The notes: a model not told the origin generated them from the sequence alone. Positions 45,374 to 54,027 are shown, counted from the first letter of the stretch. The stretch: DNA of 64,000 nucleotides from Singulisphaera sp. GP187 (GCA_945905925.1 CAMDQN010000014.1:1-64000), one strand, 5' to 3'. Program-made: numbers and translations.

Positions 45374-45883
45374 TTAGCCCGCGACGGCGGGTTCGCAGGC
45401 TTCGGCGATGTGGAATGTGAGCCGGCGGTTGCAAAGCGTGATCTGGTCGCCGGACTGGAGTTTGGTCGGCTGCGGGATCTTCTTCCCGTTCAGCAGTGTG
45501 CCGTTCTTCGACGCGACATCGTGCAGTTCGCACCGCATGTCGGAGTGAATCAGGACGGCACAGTGGCGCCTGGAAACACACTCGTCGCGAACGACCACGT
45601 CGTTGTCGGGCAGGCGCCCGACGCTGTTCATCCCCAGATGAAGGGGGTAAACGTTCACGCCATCTTTGAGGTAGAAGGTAAAGTGACCGGCGAGAGGGTT
45701 GGGGCTGGCCCCGCCAACAGGGGTGACGAGAGTGGAGCCGTTGAGATCGTCGTTGAGGAGGCGCACGTCGCCGGCCAGGGTTTGGCTCCCGCACGCGGAC
45801 TGAAGTTTCTCGCGTGCAGCGCGGAACGCGTCCCGCCTGGGCTGGCCCTCCAAGTGCAAACTGTGAAGTTGGGGATCCGACAC
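45374..45883 (-). CDS. FHA-domain protein
   Basis: 169 residues. The C-terminal FHA domain (about 70-160) shows NSVGRLPDNDVVVRDECVSRRHCAVL, LHDVASKNGTLLNGKKI and LQSGDQITLCNRRLTF, with the conserved Gly-Arg, Ser-Arg-Arg-His and Asn-Gly that read phosphothreonine. The first 65 residues are unstructured or helical. It is likely a partner of a Ser/Thr kinase such as the one encoded at 40217, although they are on opposite strands. GTG start with AAGGAGG five bases upstream. Confidence 0.92.
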   Translation of the reverse strand: MSDPQLHSLHLEGQPRRDAFRAAREKLQSACGSQTLAGDVRLLNDDLNGSTLVTPVGGASPNPLAGHFTFYLKDGVNVYPLHLGMNSVGRLPDNDVVVRDECVSRRHCAVLIHSDMRCELHDVASKNGTLLNGKKIPQPTKLQSGDQITLCNRRLTFHIAEACEPAVAG

Positions 45884-46101
45884 GCCTGCCTCCTTAGGAG
45901 GCCCGGCGGGGGCGCGACCTAAGTACCGTTCCTACCCATAGCATTCGTCAACGACTGGAACCCGTCCACACAGGTAGACGAGACATCGAAAGACGCTGTG
46001 AACTCATGTGTCGTCCGAACCTACCCTATTTTCCTGTATCCACGAAAAAAGGGGGAACATTCGGCCGGCCAAGTCTACTTCTCTCACTCCATCGCGACTA
46101 T

Positions 46102-46587
46102 CTATATGTTCGCGGCGGAAATCTCTAAGACCTTGAAGTGAATGGTCCCGCTGGGCACCTGAATCGCCACAGTCTCGCCCTTTTTCCGCCCGATCAAGCC
46201 CTGACCGATCGGGCTTCCTGTCAGAATCCGACCCTTGTCGGGGTTCTCCTGCCCGGGGCTGACCAACTCAAACGTCTCTTCCTCGTCAATGTCGAGGTCG
46301 AGGACTCGAACACGACTCCCGAAGGCGACGGTGTCTTTCGGCAACGAACTGGTATCGACAATGACCGCGCGGGAAAGCCGGTCGGACAGGTCGTTGATGC
46401 GAGCCTGGAGGATGCCTTGGTCTTCGCGTGCCGCGTGATATTCGGCATTCTCGCTCAGGTCGCCCATTTCGCGAGCGGTGGCGACGCGTTTGGTTATCTC
46501 AATCATCTCCGGGCCGCGGAGTCGGTCCAGTTCGACCTTGAGTTTGTCGTAGCCTTCCCGCGTCATGGGGATGCGGTCGTTGGTCAT
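46102..46587 (-). CDS. greA: Transcription elongation factor GreA
   Basis: Rescues backtracked RNA polymerase by stimulating transcript cleavage. 161 residues, the standard length. N-terminal coiled coil with MTREGYDKLKVELDRLR and the catalytic tip GDLSENAEYHAAREDQ (acidic Asp and Glu present). The C-terminal domain has SPIGQGLIGRKKGETVAIQVPSGTIHFKVLEI. It stands alone with a 218-bp AT-richer gap downstream. Confidence 0.97.
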   Translation of the reverse strand: MTNDRIPMTREGYDKLKVELDRLRGPEMIEITKRVATAREMGDLSENAEYHAAREDQGILQARINDLSDRLSRAVIVDTSSLPKDTVAFGSRVRVLDLDIDEEETFELVSPGQENPDKGRILTGSPIGQGLIGRKKGETVAIQVPSGTIHFKVLEISAANI

Positions 46588-46862
46588 AACCCCGCGCTCC
46601 TGGTCGGTCGGTCCGTCGGTCCGTCTCGGATGAGCGGTGTGGACGGCAACAACACAAAATCATCCCGCCCCGGCCGGCGGTTGTAAAGGGCGGACTCGGG
46701 ATTGAAGGCTCCGAGTTTCCGCGTGCCGGAAGATCGCCGCTCGTCGCCGGGTTTGTGGAACGCTAAACGCGCACCAGTCCGTTAAGAGGGCATCGGAAAC
46801 GGTCCGGCGGTCGCCAGCCCTGATGCGGTGGCGACCGCCGTGTGAACTCGATGTGCGGTATT
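46588..46862. other. Gap without a gene
   Basis: Between greA and the next minus-strand gene. It includes a small direct repeat (GGTCGGTCGGTCCGTCGGTC from about 46603) just upstream of greA and no coding frame I would accept. Confidence 0.5.
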
Positions 46863-47585
46863 TTACACATCGTCGCGCACAGCGCGCAGAAGAATCCGCC
46901 GAAAAGGGCGGTCCGGGACCGGCCAGCCCCACACAGTCCACTCCCCGACCCGCGCCCGGTGCGGCAGGTTGAGTTCCATCACTCGCTCGACGCACTCCTG
47001 TTCAGCGTCACTCAGTTTCCGTGGCGCCGGCGCCTGGTTCCCGCGACGGGTCGCGACGACGCCATCATCGACCACCGCGATGACGCACGGTTCATCGAGG
47101 TCTAACAGCCGCAGCGCGATCATCTCCATACTCGCAGTGGAGAACACCGCTTGGAGTGCCGGGATGTCGTACTTGCAATCGCGGAGCGCCGAGCGTAACA
47201 GGCGCCCGGGGATCAGCACTCGCGGAACGATCAGCCCGCGGACGTGCGCGACGAACTGCTTGCTCTCGGCGCCGATCGTGACGTTGAGCTTGCGAAAGAC
47301 GTCCGGCATCATCAGTTGGGCGATCCCGCCGGCCGCAGCGCGGTGCCGCTGTTCGACACTCATGTCAGTGGTGAGTGCGATCCCGGCACCCGGTGGGCGG
47401 GATCGCGGTCGTCGGCGCCCGGACTCGTCCTCTTCGGCTGGTTCGACGAACTGAACGGGGATGCCGAGGTGATGCTCGGCGAGCCTGATCGCGTCGACCG
47501 GACCTGTAGTAATGCCGGCACGTTCGATCATCCCCGCGACGAGGCGGTCGATGCTCTCGATCAGTTCTTCCTGCGAGAATTCCAT
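46863..47585 (-). CDS. ImmA/IrrE-like protein lacking the metallopeptidase motif
   Basis: 240 residues. The layout resembles ImmA/IrrE (DUF955) proteins: an N-terminal helical region with AIRLAEHHLGIPVQFVE, a core helix and YDIPALQAVFSTASMEMIALRLLDL, which corresponds to the usual C-terminal helix of the domain. At the place where HExxH is expected the sequence reads EQRHRAAAGGIAQLM, so the zinc site is missing. It is therefore probably non-catalytic or not a true member. No XRE-type partner gene is adjacent. Family call is by pattern and tentative. Confidence 0.55.
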   Translation of the reverse strand: MEFSQEELIESIDRLVAGMIERAGITTGPVDAIRLAEHHLGIPVQFVEPAEEDESGRRRPRSRPPGAGIALTTDMSVEQRHRAAAGGIAQLMMPDVFRKLNVTIGAESKQFVAHVRGLIVPRVLIPGRLLRSALRDCKYDIPALQAVFSTASMEMIALRLLDLDEPCVIAVVDDGVVATRRGNQAPAPRKLSDAEQECVERVMELNLPHRARVGEWTVWGWPVPDRPFRRILLRAVRDDV

Positions 47586-47666
47586 TGGAAAGTACGAGGG
47601 TGAGTATGGGTGCAGAGTATCAGACTCGTTCGCAGGAGGCGTGGCAAGGTCTGTTGGTCTCGTTGT

Positions 47667-47951
47667 TCACTCGACACACGCTGAGGAGCACGGGTCTTTG
47701 AGGGTCCACGCGAACGGCGCGGCCGGGTCGGATTCGCTTCGCAGAATGCGCCCGTCGATTACTCCGCCGTTCAAGCCGAGAACCATGGGGATCGTGAGCA
47801 CACCGTTGTCACGGGTGAGTTGCGCGGCGATCCGCAGATCCCGTGAATAGCCATCCAAATCGCGAAGTCGAACGTTGAGTTCGCCAAGTTTGTAAAGATA
47901 GTTTCCGCCACCAACCGACGCGATGCGCCGGTGCTGCGGCTGCGGCATCAT
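47667..47951 (-). CDS. Possible small protein or gene remnant
   Basis: A 94-codon frame from ATG at 47951 (MMPQPQHRRIASVGGGNYLY...), containing LGELNVRLRDLDGYSRDLRIAAQL and MVLGLNGGVIDGRILR. It fills an otherwise empty 400-bp gap between the M42 peptidase and the ImmA-like gene. The residue mix is not the arginine-rich pattern of shadow frames here. No family is recognised and it could be the tail of a decayed gene. Confidence 0.4.
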   Translation of the reverse strand: MMPQPQHRRIASVGGGNYLYKLGELNVRLRDLDGYSRDLRIAAQLTRDNGVLTIPMVLGLNGGVIDGRILRSESDPAAPFAWTLKDPCSSACVE

Positions 47952-47988
47952 CGAGTCGAAAAGCAGTGGCGTTCCAAGGCGAGAGCGA

Positions 47989-49059
47989 TTACGGAATCCA
48001 GTTCGTATCCGGTTCGACCGCGGCGCAGAACTCCGCAAGCAGTTTCGCCGCGTTCGTCAGGTCGTCGAGGTGAACCACTTCGACCGGGCTGTGCATGTAC
48101 CGGTTAGGGATGCCAATCAAGCCCGTGGCAACACCTTCGCGCGCGATCTGAATCGCGTTCGCGTCGGTGCCGGTGGCTCTGGGCGTGCCACGCACTTGAA
48201 CCGGAATCTGATGTGCCTTCGCGGTCTCTTCGAGCAGATCGAAGACGCGGGGGCTGATGTTCGGTCCGCGGTACAGCACCGGCCCCCCGCCGCACTTGAT
48301 GTCACCTTGTGTCTTCTTGTCGTTGCCGGGTGTGTCGGTCGCGTGCGTCACATCCACCGCGACACCGACAATGGGGTTGATCGCGTAAGCGGCTGTGGTC
48401 GCCCCGCGAAGCCCGATCTCTTCGGACACCGTGGAAACGCCGTACACGGCGGCTTTCAGCGGCCGCCCGTGGAGCAGCCGCACGGCTTCCAGGCACACCC
48501 ACAGCCCGACCTTGTCGTCCATCGCGGGGCTGGCGGCGAGACTGTTGCGGAGCGGGCGGTAACCAAGCGCGAACGTGAGCGGGTCGCCGCACCGCACGAG
48601 CGATTCGGCTTCTTCTTTGTTCTTCGCGCCGATGTCCACCCACACGTCGGTGAAGTCTGGCACCTTGCCGCGCTCGTCTGGCTTCAACAGGTGGATCGCG
48701 CGCCGCGCGACGATCCCGTGAATACCGCCGGTCTTGGTCCAGACGGTGAGGTGCTGTCCAAGGAGAATCTGCATGTCCCAGCCGCCGATGGGCTGAATGT
48801 AGAGGAACCCGTCGGAGTCGATGTACTGCACCATCAGACCGATTTGGTCACAGTGCCCGGCGAGCATGATTCGCGGGGCGTCGGCGGGCTTCCCCTCTGG
48901 GAATCGCGCTGCGAAGACGTTCCCGTGCGAGTCGGTGCGGATGTCGTCCGCGAACGCCTTCGCATAGGTACGGACCACCTGCTGTATCTGCTGCTCGAAC
49001 CCGGACGGGCTGGGCGTTTCGAGCAGCGCCTTCAAGAACTCGTGCGACGTATGCTCCAT
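47989..49059 (-). CDS. M42 family metallo-aminopeptidase
   Basis: Cobalt/zinc aminopeptidase of 356 residues of the tetrahedral aminopeptidase/'endoglucanase' family. LAGHCDQIGLMVQYI carries the first metal-binding His and the catalytic Asp. DDKVGLWVCLEAVRLL has the bridging Asp and STVSEEIGLRGA the catalytic Glu pair. VDVTHATDTPG holds a further metal Asp. ATG at 49059 chosen. The longer frame upstream reads repeat sequence. Likely third gene of a tilS-purH-M42 run, although repeats separate it from purH. Confidence 0.93.
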   Translation of the reverse strand: MEHTSHEFLKALLETPSPSGFEQQIQQVVRTYAKAFADDIRTDSHGNVFAARFPEGKPADAPRIMLAGHCDQIGLMVQYIDSDGFLYIQPIGGWDMQILLGQHLTVWTKTGGIHGIVARRAIHLLKPDERGKVPDFTDVWVDIGAKNKEEAESLVRCGDPLTFALGYRPLRNSLAASPAMDDKVGLWVCLEAVRLLHGRPLKAAVYGVSTVSEEIGLRGATTAAYAINPIVGVAVDVTHATDTPGNDKKTQGDIKCGGGPVLYRGPNISPRVFDLLEETAKAHQIPVQVRGTPRATGTDANAIQIAREGVATGLIGIPNRYMHSPVEVVHLDDLTNAAKLLAEFCAAVEPDTNWIP

Positions 49060-49070
49060 GTAATCTCCTG

Positions 49071-49163
49071 GCGACCCCCGCTCGCGAAGGGCGGGGGGTT
49101 GGGGGGTGTTCGCTGGCAGGTGTCGCGGCGAGTCACCCCCGCCCTTGCGGGCGGGGTTCGCCA
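49071..49163. repeat. CCCCCGC/GCGGGGG palindromic repeats between purH and the M42 gene
   Basis: 49071-49100 (GCGACCCCCGCTCGCGAAGG...) and 49130-49163 (AGTCACCCCCGCCCTTGCGG...) are each self-complementary and related to each other. They occupy almost the whole gap. Confidence 0.75.
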
Positions 49164-49164
49164 A

Positions 49165-50742
49165 TCAGTGCCGGAAATGCCTTACTCCGGTGAACAACAT
49201 CGCGATGCCGTGTTCGTCGCACGCCGCGATGCTATCCGGGTCTTTCACGGAGCCGCCGGGTTGGATGATCGCGGTGACGCCGGCCGCAGCAGCTGCGTGA
49301 ACGTTGTCCGGGAACGGGAAGAACGCGTCGGACGCCAACACGCTACCCTTCGACTTCTCACCGGCCTTCTTCACGGCGATCTCCACCGACACGACGCGCG
49401 ACATCTGTCCAGCCCCGACGCCGACAATGTGCGTGTCCTTCGCGAGCACGATCGCGTTCGACTTCACGTGCTTGCACACGAACCACGCGAAATGCAGCCC
49501 GGCAAACTCCAATTCGCTGGGCTTGCGCTTCGAGACGCACTTCCACTTATCGGGGTTGTCGGCGCTCACGTCGCGAGTCTGCACGAGCAACCCGCCATCG
49601 ACGCGGCGGTAGTCCAAGCCCTGCGGGAAGCCGGTAAGCTCGCCGGTCTTCAGAAGCCGGACGTTCTCCTTCCACTTCTTGAGCGCATCGAGCGCGTGCG
49701 GTTCGTAGTCCGGCGCGACGACGCACTCCACGAACCGCTTCGCCTTCGGGTCCATGATTGCCGAGGCGGTGTCGGCATCCACCACCTTGTTGAGTGCGAT
49801 GATCCCTCCAAAGGCGGAGAGCGGGTCGCCGTCCCACGCCGCGTTGAAGGCGTCCGCGAGTTTCGCCGACACCGCGGCACCGCACGGGTTGTTGTGCTTC
49901 ACGACCACGCACGCCGGCCCCGCGAACTCGCGCACGCAGTTCAGCGCGCCGTCGAGGTCGAGAATGTTGTTGTAACTGAGTTCCTTCCCGTGCAGTTGCT
50001 CCGCGGTCGCGACACAGGGACGCGTAGGCGCGGGGTGTTCACCGTAGAACGCGGCCTTCTGATGTGGGTTCTCACCGTACCGAAGGTCTTGCTTCTTTGT
50101 CATCTCGGCTGCAAAGTAGCCCGGCAGTTCGGGGTTCTCCAAACTCGTGAGCCGATTGAAGTAGGTGGCGATGGCTCTGTCGTAGCGAGCGATTTCACGG
50201 AATGCCGACGCAGCGAGCGTCTGACGATGTTCCCTTCCAAGAGAGCCATTGTTCGCACTCATGATGCCCAGCGCGTAGCCGTAATCTTCCGAATCGACAA
50301 TGACTGCCACGCTCTCGAAGTTCTTCGCCGCGGCGCGGACCATGCACGGGCCGCCGATGTCGATGTTCTCGATCGCCTCGGCTTCGGTCACGCCCGGCTT
50401 CGCAACCGTCTGCTCGAACGGGTACAGGTTGCACACCACCAGGTCGATTTCCGGCAGCGCATGATCCGCGAGCGTTTGCATGTGGTCCGGCTTGTCGCGC
50501 TTCGCAAGCAAGCCGGCGAAGATCGCGGGGTGCAGGCTCTTCACGCGACCGTCGAGCATCTCGGGGAACTTGGTGATCTCCGAGACATCCTTCACCGGCA
50601 AACCGGCATCGGCGAGCAACTTGCGCGTGCCGCCGGTGGCGATCAGTTCGACGCCGTACTTGGTGACAAGCTCGCGCGCGAAGTCCATGAGACCGGTTTT
50701 GTCGGAGACGCTCAACAGCGCGCGGCGAATGGGACGAAGCAT
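49165..50742 (-). CDS. purH: Bifunctional AICAR formyltransferase / IMP cyclohydrolase
   Basis: Performs the last two steps of purine synthesis (AICAR to FAICAR to IMP). 525 residues, normal length. The N-terminal IMP cyclohydrolase domain has RRALLSVSDKTGLMDFARELV, ELIATGGTRKLL and FPEMLDGRVKSLHPAIFAGLLA. The C-terminal transformylase has LRYGENPHQKAAFY, the Lys-His pair in CVVVKHNNPCGAA, and SDAFFPFPDNVHAAAAAGVTAIIQPGGS. AAAGGAG lies eight bases before the ATG at 50742. The in-frame TTG at 50748 is too close to it. Thirty bases downstream of tilS. Confidence 0.97.
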   Translation of the reverse strand: MLRPIRRALLSVSDKTGLMDFARELVTKYGVELIATGGTRKLLADAGLPVKDVSEITKFPEMLDGRVKSLHPAIFAGLLAKRDKPDHMQTLADHALPEIDLVVCNLYPFEQTVAKPGVTEAEAIENIDIGGPCMVRAAAKNFESVAVIVDSEDYGYALGIMSANNGSLGREHRQTLAASAFREIARYDRAIATYFNRLTSLENPELPGYFAAEMTKKQDLRYGENPHQKAAFYGEHPAPTRPCVATAEQLHGKELSYNNILDLDGALNCVREFAGPACVVVKHNNPCGAAVSAKLADAFNAAWDGDPLSAFGGIIALNKVVDADTASAIMDPKAKRFVECVVAPDYEPHALDALKKWKENVRLLKTGELTGFPQGLDYRRVDGGLLVQTRDVSADNPDKWKCVSKRKPSELEFAGLHFAWFVCKHVKSNAIVLAKDTHIVGVGAGQMSRVVSVEIAVKKAGEKSKGSVLASDAFFPFPDNVHAAAAAGVTAIIQPGGSVKDPDSIAACDEHGIAMLFTGVRHFRH

Positions 50743-50772
50743 CGGCAAACTCCTTTTGCGGAAAGCGTTGTT

Positions 50773-51723
50773 CTAGCTTCTTCGGCTCACCTGTACCACC
50801 CTCCCTGCGTGGCGCATCGAAACCCCACCTGGAAAGTCGCACGCGCCAACGTTACGACACGCAACTTCGACCGCGCGCTCCCAGGCGTCGAACGTCATGT
50901 CTGCCACCGGCCACCCTTCGCGTTCCCACAAAAGGCGCAGCGCGGCCCGCGTCACCGCGCGCGGTGCGGAGAGGAACTCGCCGGCGTCGAGTATGATCGC
51001 ACTCGCGGCTCGCGGGCGCTCAGCTTTTGACAGCAGCTCGGCCGCCGCCATCGTGATAACTTCGTGCGCCTCGTTTGCGTGTTCCGCGAGGTGCGTGAGT
51101 GCGCTCACCACATCCGGGTTGAACGTGCGGAGCAGCGGCAGCAGTTCGTGGCGGATGCGGTTGCGGGTGAACCGTGCGTCCGCGTTCGTACTGTCCGTGC
51201 GGTACGGTTGGTTGACCGCCACAAGGTGTTCGATCACATCAGCGCGCGTGACCGCGAGGAGCGGACGAACGACATGTTCGCGCGCGAGCGCGATTCCCCT
51301 CAGCCCCTGTAACCCGGTTCCGCGAATCAGCCGGTGCAACACCGTTTCGGCCTGGTCGTCGGCGGTGTGCGCGGTCGCCACCCACGCCGCCCCCACTTCG
51401 TTCGCTACCTCCGAGAAGAACTCGTACCGCACGCGGCGCGCGGTCGATTCGAGGTTGTCGCCTGCCGCGAGTGCGATCACGTCCACCGACTTGACACGAC
51501 ACTCCGCGCCGAGTTGCGCGCACAGTTCGCGCACAAACGCTGCGTCGCCGTCAGATTCTTCGCCGCGTAGCAAATGGTTCACGTGCGCGACCACGACCGC
51601 CACGCCGCATGTGTGGAGGGCGCGCAGAAGCGCGACACTGTCCGCGCCGCCGGAGACCGCCACGACGCCCACGCCGGGCCGGATCGCCGCGAACCGCCGC
51701 ACTTCTCGCAACACCCGCGTCAC
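50773..51723 (-). CDS. tilS: tRNA(Ile)-lysidine synthase
   Basis: Converts the wobble C34 of the minor Ile tRNA (CAU) to lysidine using ATP and lysine, so that AUA is read as Ile. 316 residues. ATP-loop AVSGGADSVALL, then HVNHLLRGEESDGDAAFV, ARRVRYEFF, TAHTADDQAETVL and RTDSTNADARFTRNRIRHELLPLL, all typical. It is much shorter than E. coli TilS (432) and appears to lack the full C-terminal tRNA-binding domain, as in some other bacteria. GTG start. Heads a run with purH. Confidence 0.94.
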   Translation of the reverse strand: MTRVLREVRRFAAIRPGVGVVAVSGGADSVALLRALHTCGVAVVVAHVNHLLRGEESDGDAAFVRELCAQLGAECRVKSVDVIALAAGDNLESTARRVRYEFFSEVANEVGAAWVATAHTADDQAETVLHRLIRGTGLQGLRGIALAREHVVRPLLAVTRADVIEHLVAVNQPYRTDSTNADARFTRNRIRHELLPLLRTFNPDVVSALTHLAEHANEAHEVITMAAAELLSKAERPRAASAIILDAGEFLSAPRAVTRAALRLLWEREGWPVADMTFDAWERAVEVACRNVGACDFPGGVSMRHAGRVVQVSRRS

Positions 51724-51810
51724 GCTGGATCCCCTGTTTCGGTAGAATACTTGGTATCATCCTGACGCACGCGGATAACGTGCGAAAGTCCGCTTGCGTC
51801 GCGATCGGTC

Positions 51811-51815
51811 GGAGG
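51811..51815 (+). promoter_or_regulatory. Ribosome binding site for the DUF2752 gene
   Basis: GGAGG six bases before GTG at 51822. It sets the start and excludes the longer open frame, which overlaps tilS. Confidence 0.65.
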
Positions 51816-51821
51816 CTATGC

Positions 51822-52346
51822 GTGCAACCCGAACAACCAGATACGAACAACAAAGACCCGAAACCACCTCGAGCACGGGTGGTTCGCCCCGCGAACGAGA
51901 CCGTCCACCTGAAGCGCCTCGTGCGTGCGGTGCTGCTCGCGATCGGGGTGGCGATCACGATGATCTTCGCCGCGGCCACCTACATCAACCCGTACAACGC
52001 GGACGGCACGCCGCGGACGTCGGCCACGCACACGCAGCTCGGCATGCCGCCGTGCAACTTCAAGATGATCACCGACAAGGGCTGCCCGTCGTGCGGGATG
52101 ACAACGAGTTTCGCCCTGTTGGTTCGTGGCGACGTGTCGGCCTCACTCCGGGCGAACTGGGTCGGCACCACGATCTGCGTGCTGTGGGCGATCACGCTGG
52201 TCTGGTCCGTTGCGAGCGCCCTGTGGGGTCGGGCGCTGTTCGTTCCGCGGCGCCGCGGGGCTGGCGAGGTGATCTTCACCGCGATCCTCGGAATCGTCGT
52301 TGTGCTGATGCTGGCGCGCTGGGGCGCGCTCTTATTGTGGGGATAG
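51822..52346 (+). CDS. DUF2752 membrane protein
   Basis: 174 residues. A hydrophilic head of about 30 residues (PEQPDTNNKDPKPPRARVV) precedes three hydrophobic helices. The family motif CPSCGMTTSFALLVRGDVSASLRANW follows the first helix. DUF2752 is a small membrane protein family of unknown function, frequent in Bacteroidetes and planctomycetes. It is divergent from tilS and followed by a lipoprotein gene about 100 bp later. Confidence 0.87.
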   Translation: MQPEQPDTNNKDPKPPRARVVRPANETVHLKRLVRAVLLAIGVAITMIFAAATYINPYNADGTPRTSATHTQLGMPPCNFKMITDKGCPSCGMTTSFALLVRGDVSASLRANWVGTTICVLWAITLVWSVASALWGRALFVPRRRGAGEVIFTAILGIVVVLMLARWGALLLWG

Positions 52347-52363
52347 GTCGCGGTGGGCAGCAG

Positions 52364-52427
52364 GCAGTGAACAGTTAGCAGTCACAACCGTGACTGTCAT
52401 TTGTCTTTCCTGCCCACTGTTCACTGC
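52364..52427. repeat. Nested inverted repeats (12 bp outer, 6 bp inner)
   Basis: GCAGTGAACAGT (52364-52375) pairs with ACTGTTCACTGC (52416-52427). Inside, AGTCAC (52380-52385) pairs with GTGACT (52390-52395). Lies upstream of the lipoprotein gene. Confidence 0.8.
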
Positions 52428-52450
52428 ACACTACCTTGGGGGGTTCACGG

Positions 52451-53161
52451 ATGAACCAGAGCAAAACTTGGAAGTGGACCCGGCGAGCGGTGTGGGGATC
52501 GTTCCTCGCGGTCGCGGCCATCGGGTGCAACCCGCTGCAACTCGCCGGGTTCATTTTCGCACGCGAAGATAAGGAGCCGGCCCAAAAGCCGCTCAGGTTC
52601 GCGAAAGACGGGCCGAAGAAAGACAAAGAAGAGGTGGTTATCGTGCTGTTGCCGCGTGTGGCGCCCGGCAGCGGCACACAGTTCGCGACCGCACCGAGCG
52701 AACTCGCGGACAAGCTCTCGCGGCAGTTGCCCGAGATGGCGAAAGAGAACAAGGACAAGGATAAGCGCAAGTTCAAGGTTCTGAGCCAGACCCAGGTGGA
52801 CAAGTTCAAAATCGCGAACCCGACCTGGAACAAGATGGACCCGAGCGAAATCGGCGAGAAGCTCGGGGCCGACTTCGTGCTCGAAATATGGCTCGACAGG
52901 ATGCGGCTCTACCAGCCCGGCAGCCTGAACGCCATTTACGAAGGCCGCGCCGAGGTGAAGGTCAGCATCTACGAGGTCGGGACCGAGGGCATGAAGGACA
53001 AGTACGAGGTGTCGTTCGCGTACCCGCGAACCGGGGTGCGTTCCGCCGACGCGGTATCCGAGAGCACGTTCAAGGGGCTATTCCTCGAGAACCTCGCGAC
53101 GGACATCGCCAACATGCACGTCGATCACAAGCCGAGCGACACCGTCGCCAACGGCCGCTGA
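52451..53161 (+). CDS. Lipoprotein of unknown function
   Basis: 236 residues. Signal with lipobox-like AAIGC near residue 28, so likely lipid-anchored. A short lysine/glutamate-rich linker (KDGPKKDKEEVV) follows. The body has VVIVLLPRVAPGSG, a conserved-looking KFKVLSQTQVDKFKIANPTWNKMDPSEIGEKLGADFVLEIWLDRMRLYQPGSLNAIYEGRAEVKVSIYEV split over strands, and a final helix. Resembles planctomycete secreted proteins with a 'penicillin-binding-activator LpoB-like' layout (GADFVLEIWLDRM), but this is tentative. ATG at 52451 chosen for its position before the signal. Confidence 0.75.
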   Translation: MNQSKTWKWTRRAVWGSFLAVAAIGCNPLQLAGFIFAREDKEPAQKPLRFAKDGPKKDKEEVVIVLLPRVAPGSGTQFATAPSELADKLSRQLPEMAKENKDKDKRKFKVLSQTQVDKFKIANPTWNKMDPSEIGEKLGADFVLEIWLDRMRLYQPGSLNAIYEGRAEVKVSIYEVGTEGMKDKYEVSFAYPRTGVRSADAVSESTFKGLFLENLATDIANMHVDHKPSDTVANGR

Positions 53162-53182
53162 CCAAGTAGTTAAAAGCTGTCT

Positions 53183-53274
53183 TGTAGGGTGGGTACTGCC
53201 CACCATGCGCCGCAAGTCAAATAACGTAGACGTTATTCGAGTTGTTCCGCATGGTGGGCAGTACCCACCCTACA
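53183..53274. repeat. Perfect 27-bp inverted repeat with a nested palindrome
   Basis: Arms 53183-53209 (TGTAGGGTGGGTACTGCCCA...) and 53248-53274 are exact reverse complements. The loop itself contains AATAACGT-AG-ACGTTATT (53220-53237). Lies between two plus-strand genes, 12 bases before the methyltransferase start. Confidence 0.95.
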
Positions 53275-53285
53275 GAGACATTCCC

Positions 53286-53957
53286 ATGTTCCCGAGCTTC
53301 GTTCGCCCCACGCCGATGACGGATCGGCTGTACGAGTACGTCCTTTCGATCGGTCTGCGCGAGCCGGAGGCGTTCGGAAAGCTCCGCGAAGAAACCGGCA
53401 AACTTGCCGAAGGCGAGTGGCAGATCGCGCCGGAACAGGGGCCGTTTCTCGCGCTGCTCGTGCAACTGATGGGCGCGAAGAAGTGTCTGGAAATCGGCAC
53501 GTTCACGGGCTACTCGGCGATGTGGGTCGCGAGCGTACTCCCACCCGACGGCAAACTCGTGTGCTGCGAACTCAGCGGCGCCTACGCGGCCATCGCCCAA
53601 AAACATCTCACCGTCGCGGACCTCATCGATAAGGTCGAATTCCGCATCGCACCCGCGAGCCAGTCGCTCGCGGACCTGCTCAGCACCGGTCACGCGGGCA
53701 CGTTCGACTACGCCTTCATCGACGCTGACAAGGGCGCGTACAACCTGTACTACGAGCGGTGCCTCGAACTCGTCCGCCCCGGCGGGCTGATCGCGATCGA
53801 CAACACGCTCTGGGACGGCAAGCCGGCCGACGCGAGTGTGACCGACCTGGATACACTCGCGATCCGCGCGCTCAACGAGAAACTCCACGGTGACAGCCGG
53901 GTGTCACTCAGTTTCCTACCCCTTGCTGATGGGCTTACATTGGCACTGAAGCGATGA
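53286..53957 (+). CDS. Class I O-methyltransferase (family 3)
   Basis: 223 residues, SAM-dependent, related to catechol/caffeoyl-CoA O-methyltransferases. [20 protein letters not shown] is the SAM-binding motif I, LVCCELSG the acidic residue that binds the ribose, and [39 protein letters not shown] carries the metal-binding Asp and Asn. The DNTLWDG end is diagnostic. Natural substrate unknown. ATG at 53286 lies just after the hairpin. The longer frame runs through the repeat. Confidence 0.92.
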   Translation: MFPSFVRPTPMTDRLYEYVLSIGLREPEAFGKLREETGKLAEGEWQIAPEQGPFLALLVQLMGAKKCLEIGTFTGYSAMWVASVLPPDGKLVCCELSGAYAAIAQKHLTVADLIDKVEFRIAPASQSLADLLSTGHAGTFDYAFIDADKGAYNLYYERCLELVRPGGLIAIDNTLWDGKPADASVTDLDTLAIRALNEKLHGDSRVSLSFLPLADGLTLALKR

Positions 53958-53966
53958 GGGCTCGAA

Positions 53967-54027
53967 GTTAGCTGCAAGCCGAAGGCGAGCGCGTAAAGGC
54001 CACGCTCGCCTTCGGCTTGCAGCTAAC
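53967..54027. repeat. Perfect 25-bp inverted repeat, 11-base loop
   Basis: 53967-53991 (GTTAGCTGCAAGCCGAAGGC...) pairs exactly with 54003-54027. It begins ten bases after the O-methyltransferase stop and precedes dapA on the same strand. Not followed by a T-run. Confidence 0.95.

Noticed and set aside
47923-51030. A 1035-codon open frame on the plus strand
   Set aside because: It lies opposite the M42 peptidase and purH, both with clear catalytic motifs. Its translation is rich in Arg, Val and His, the usual product of reading high-GC genes backwards.
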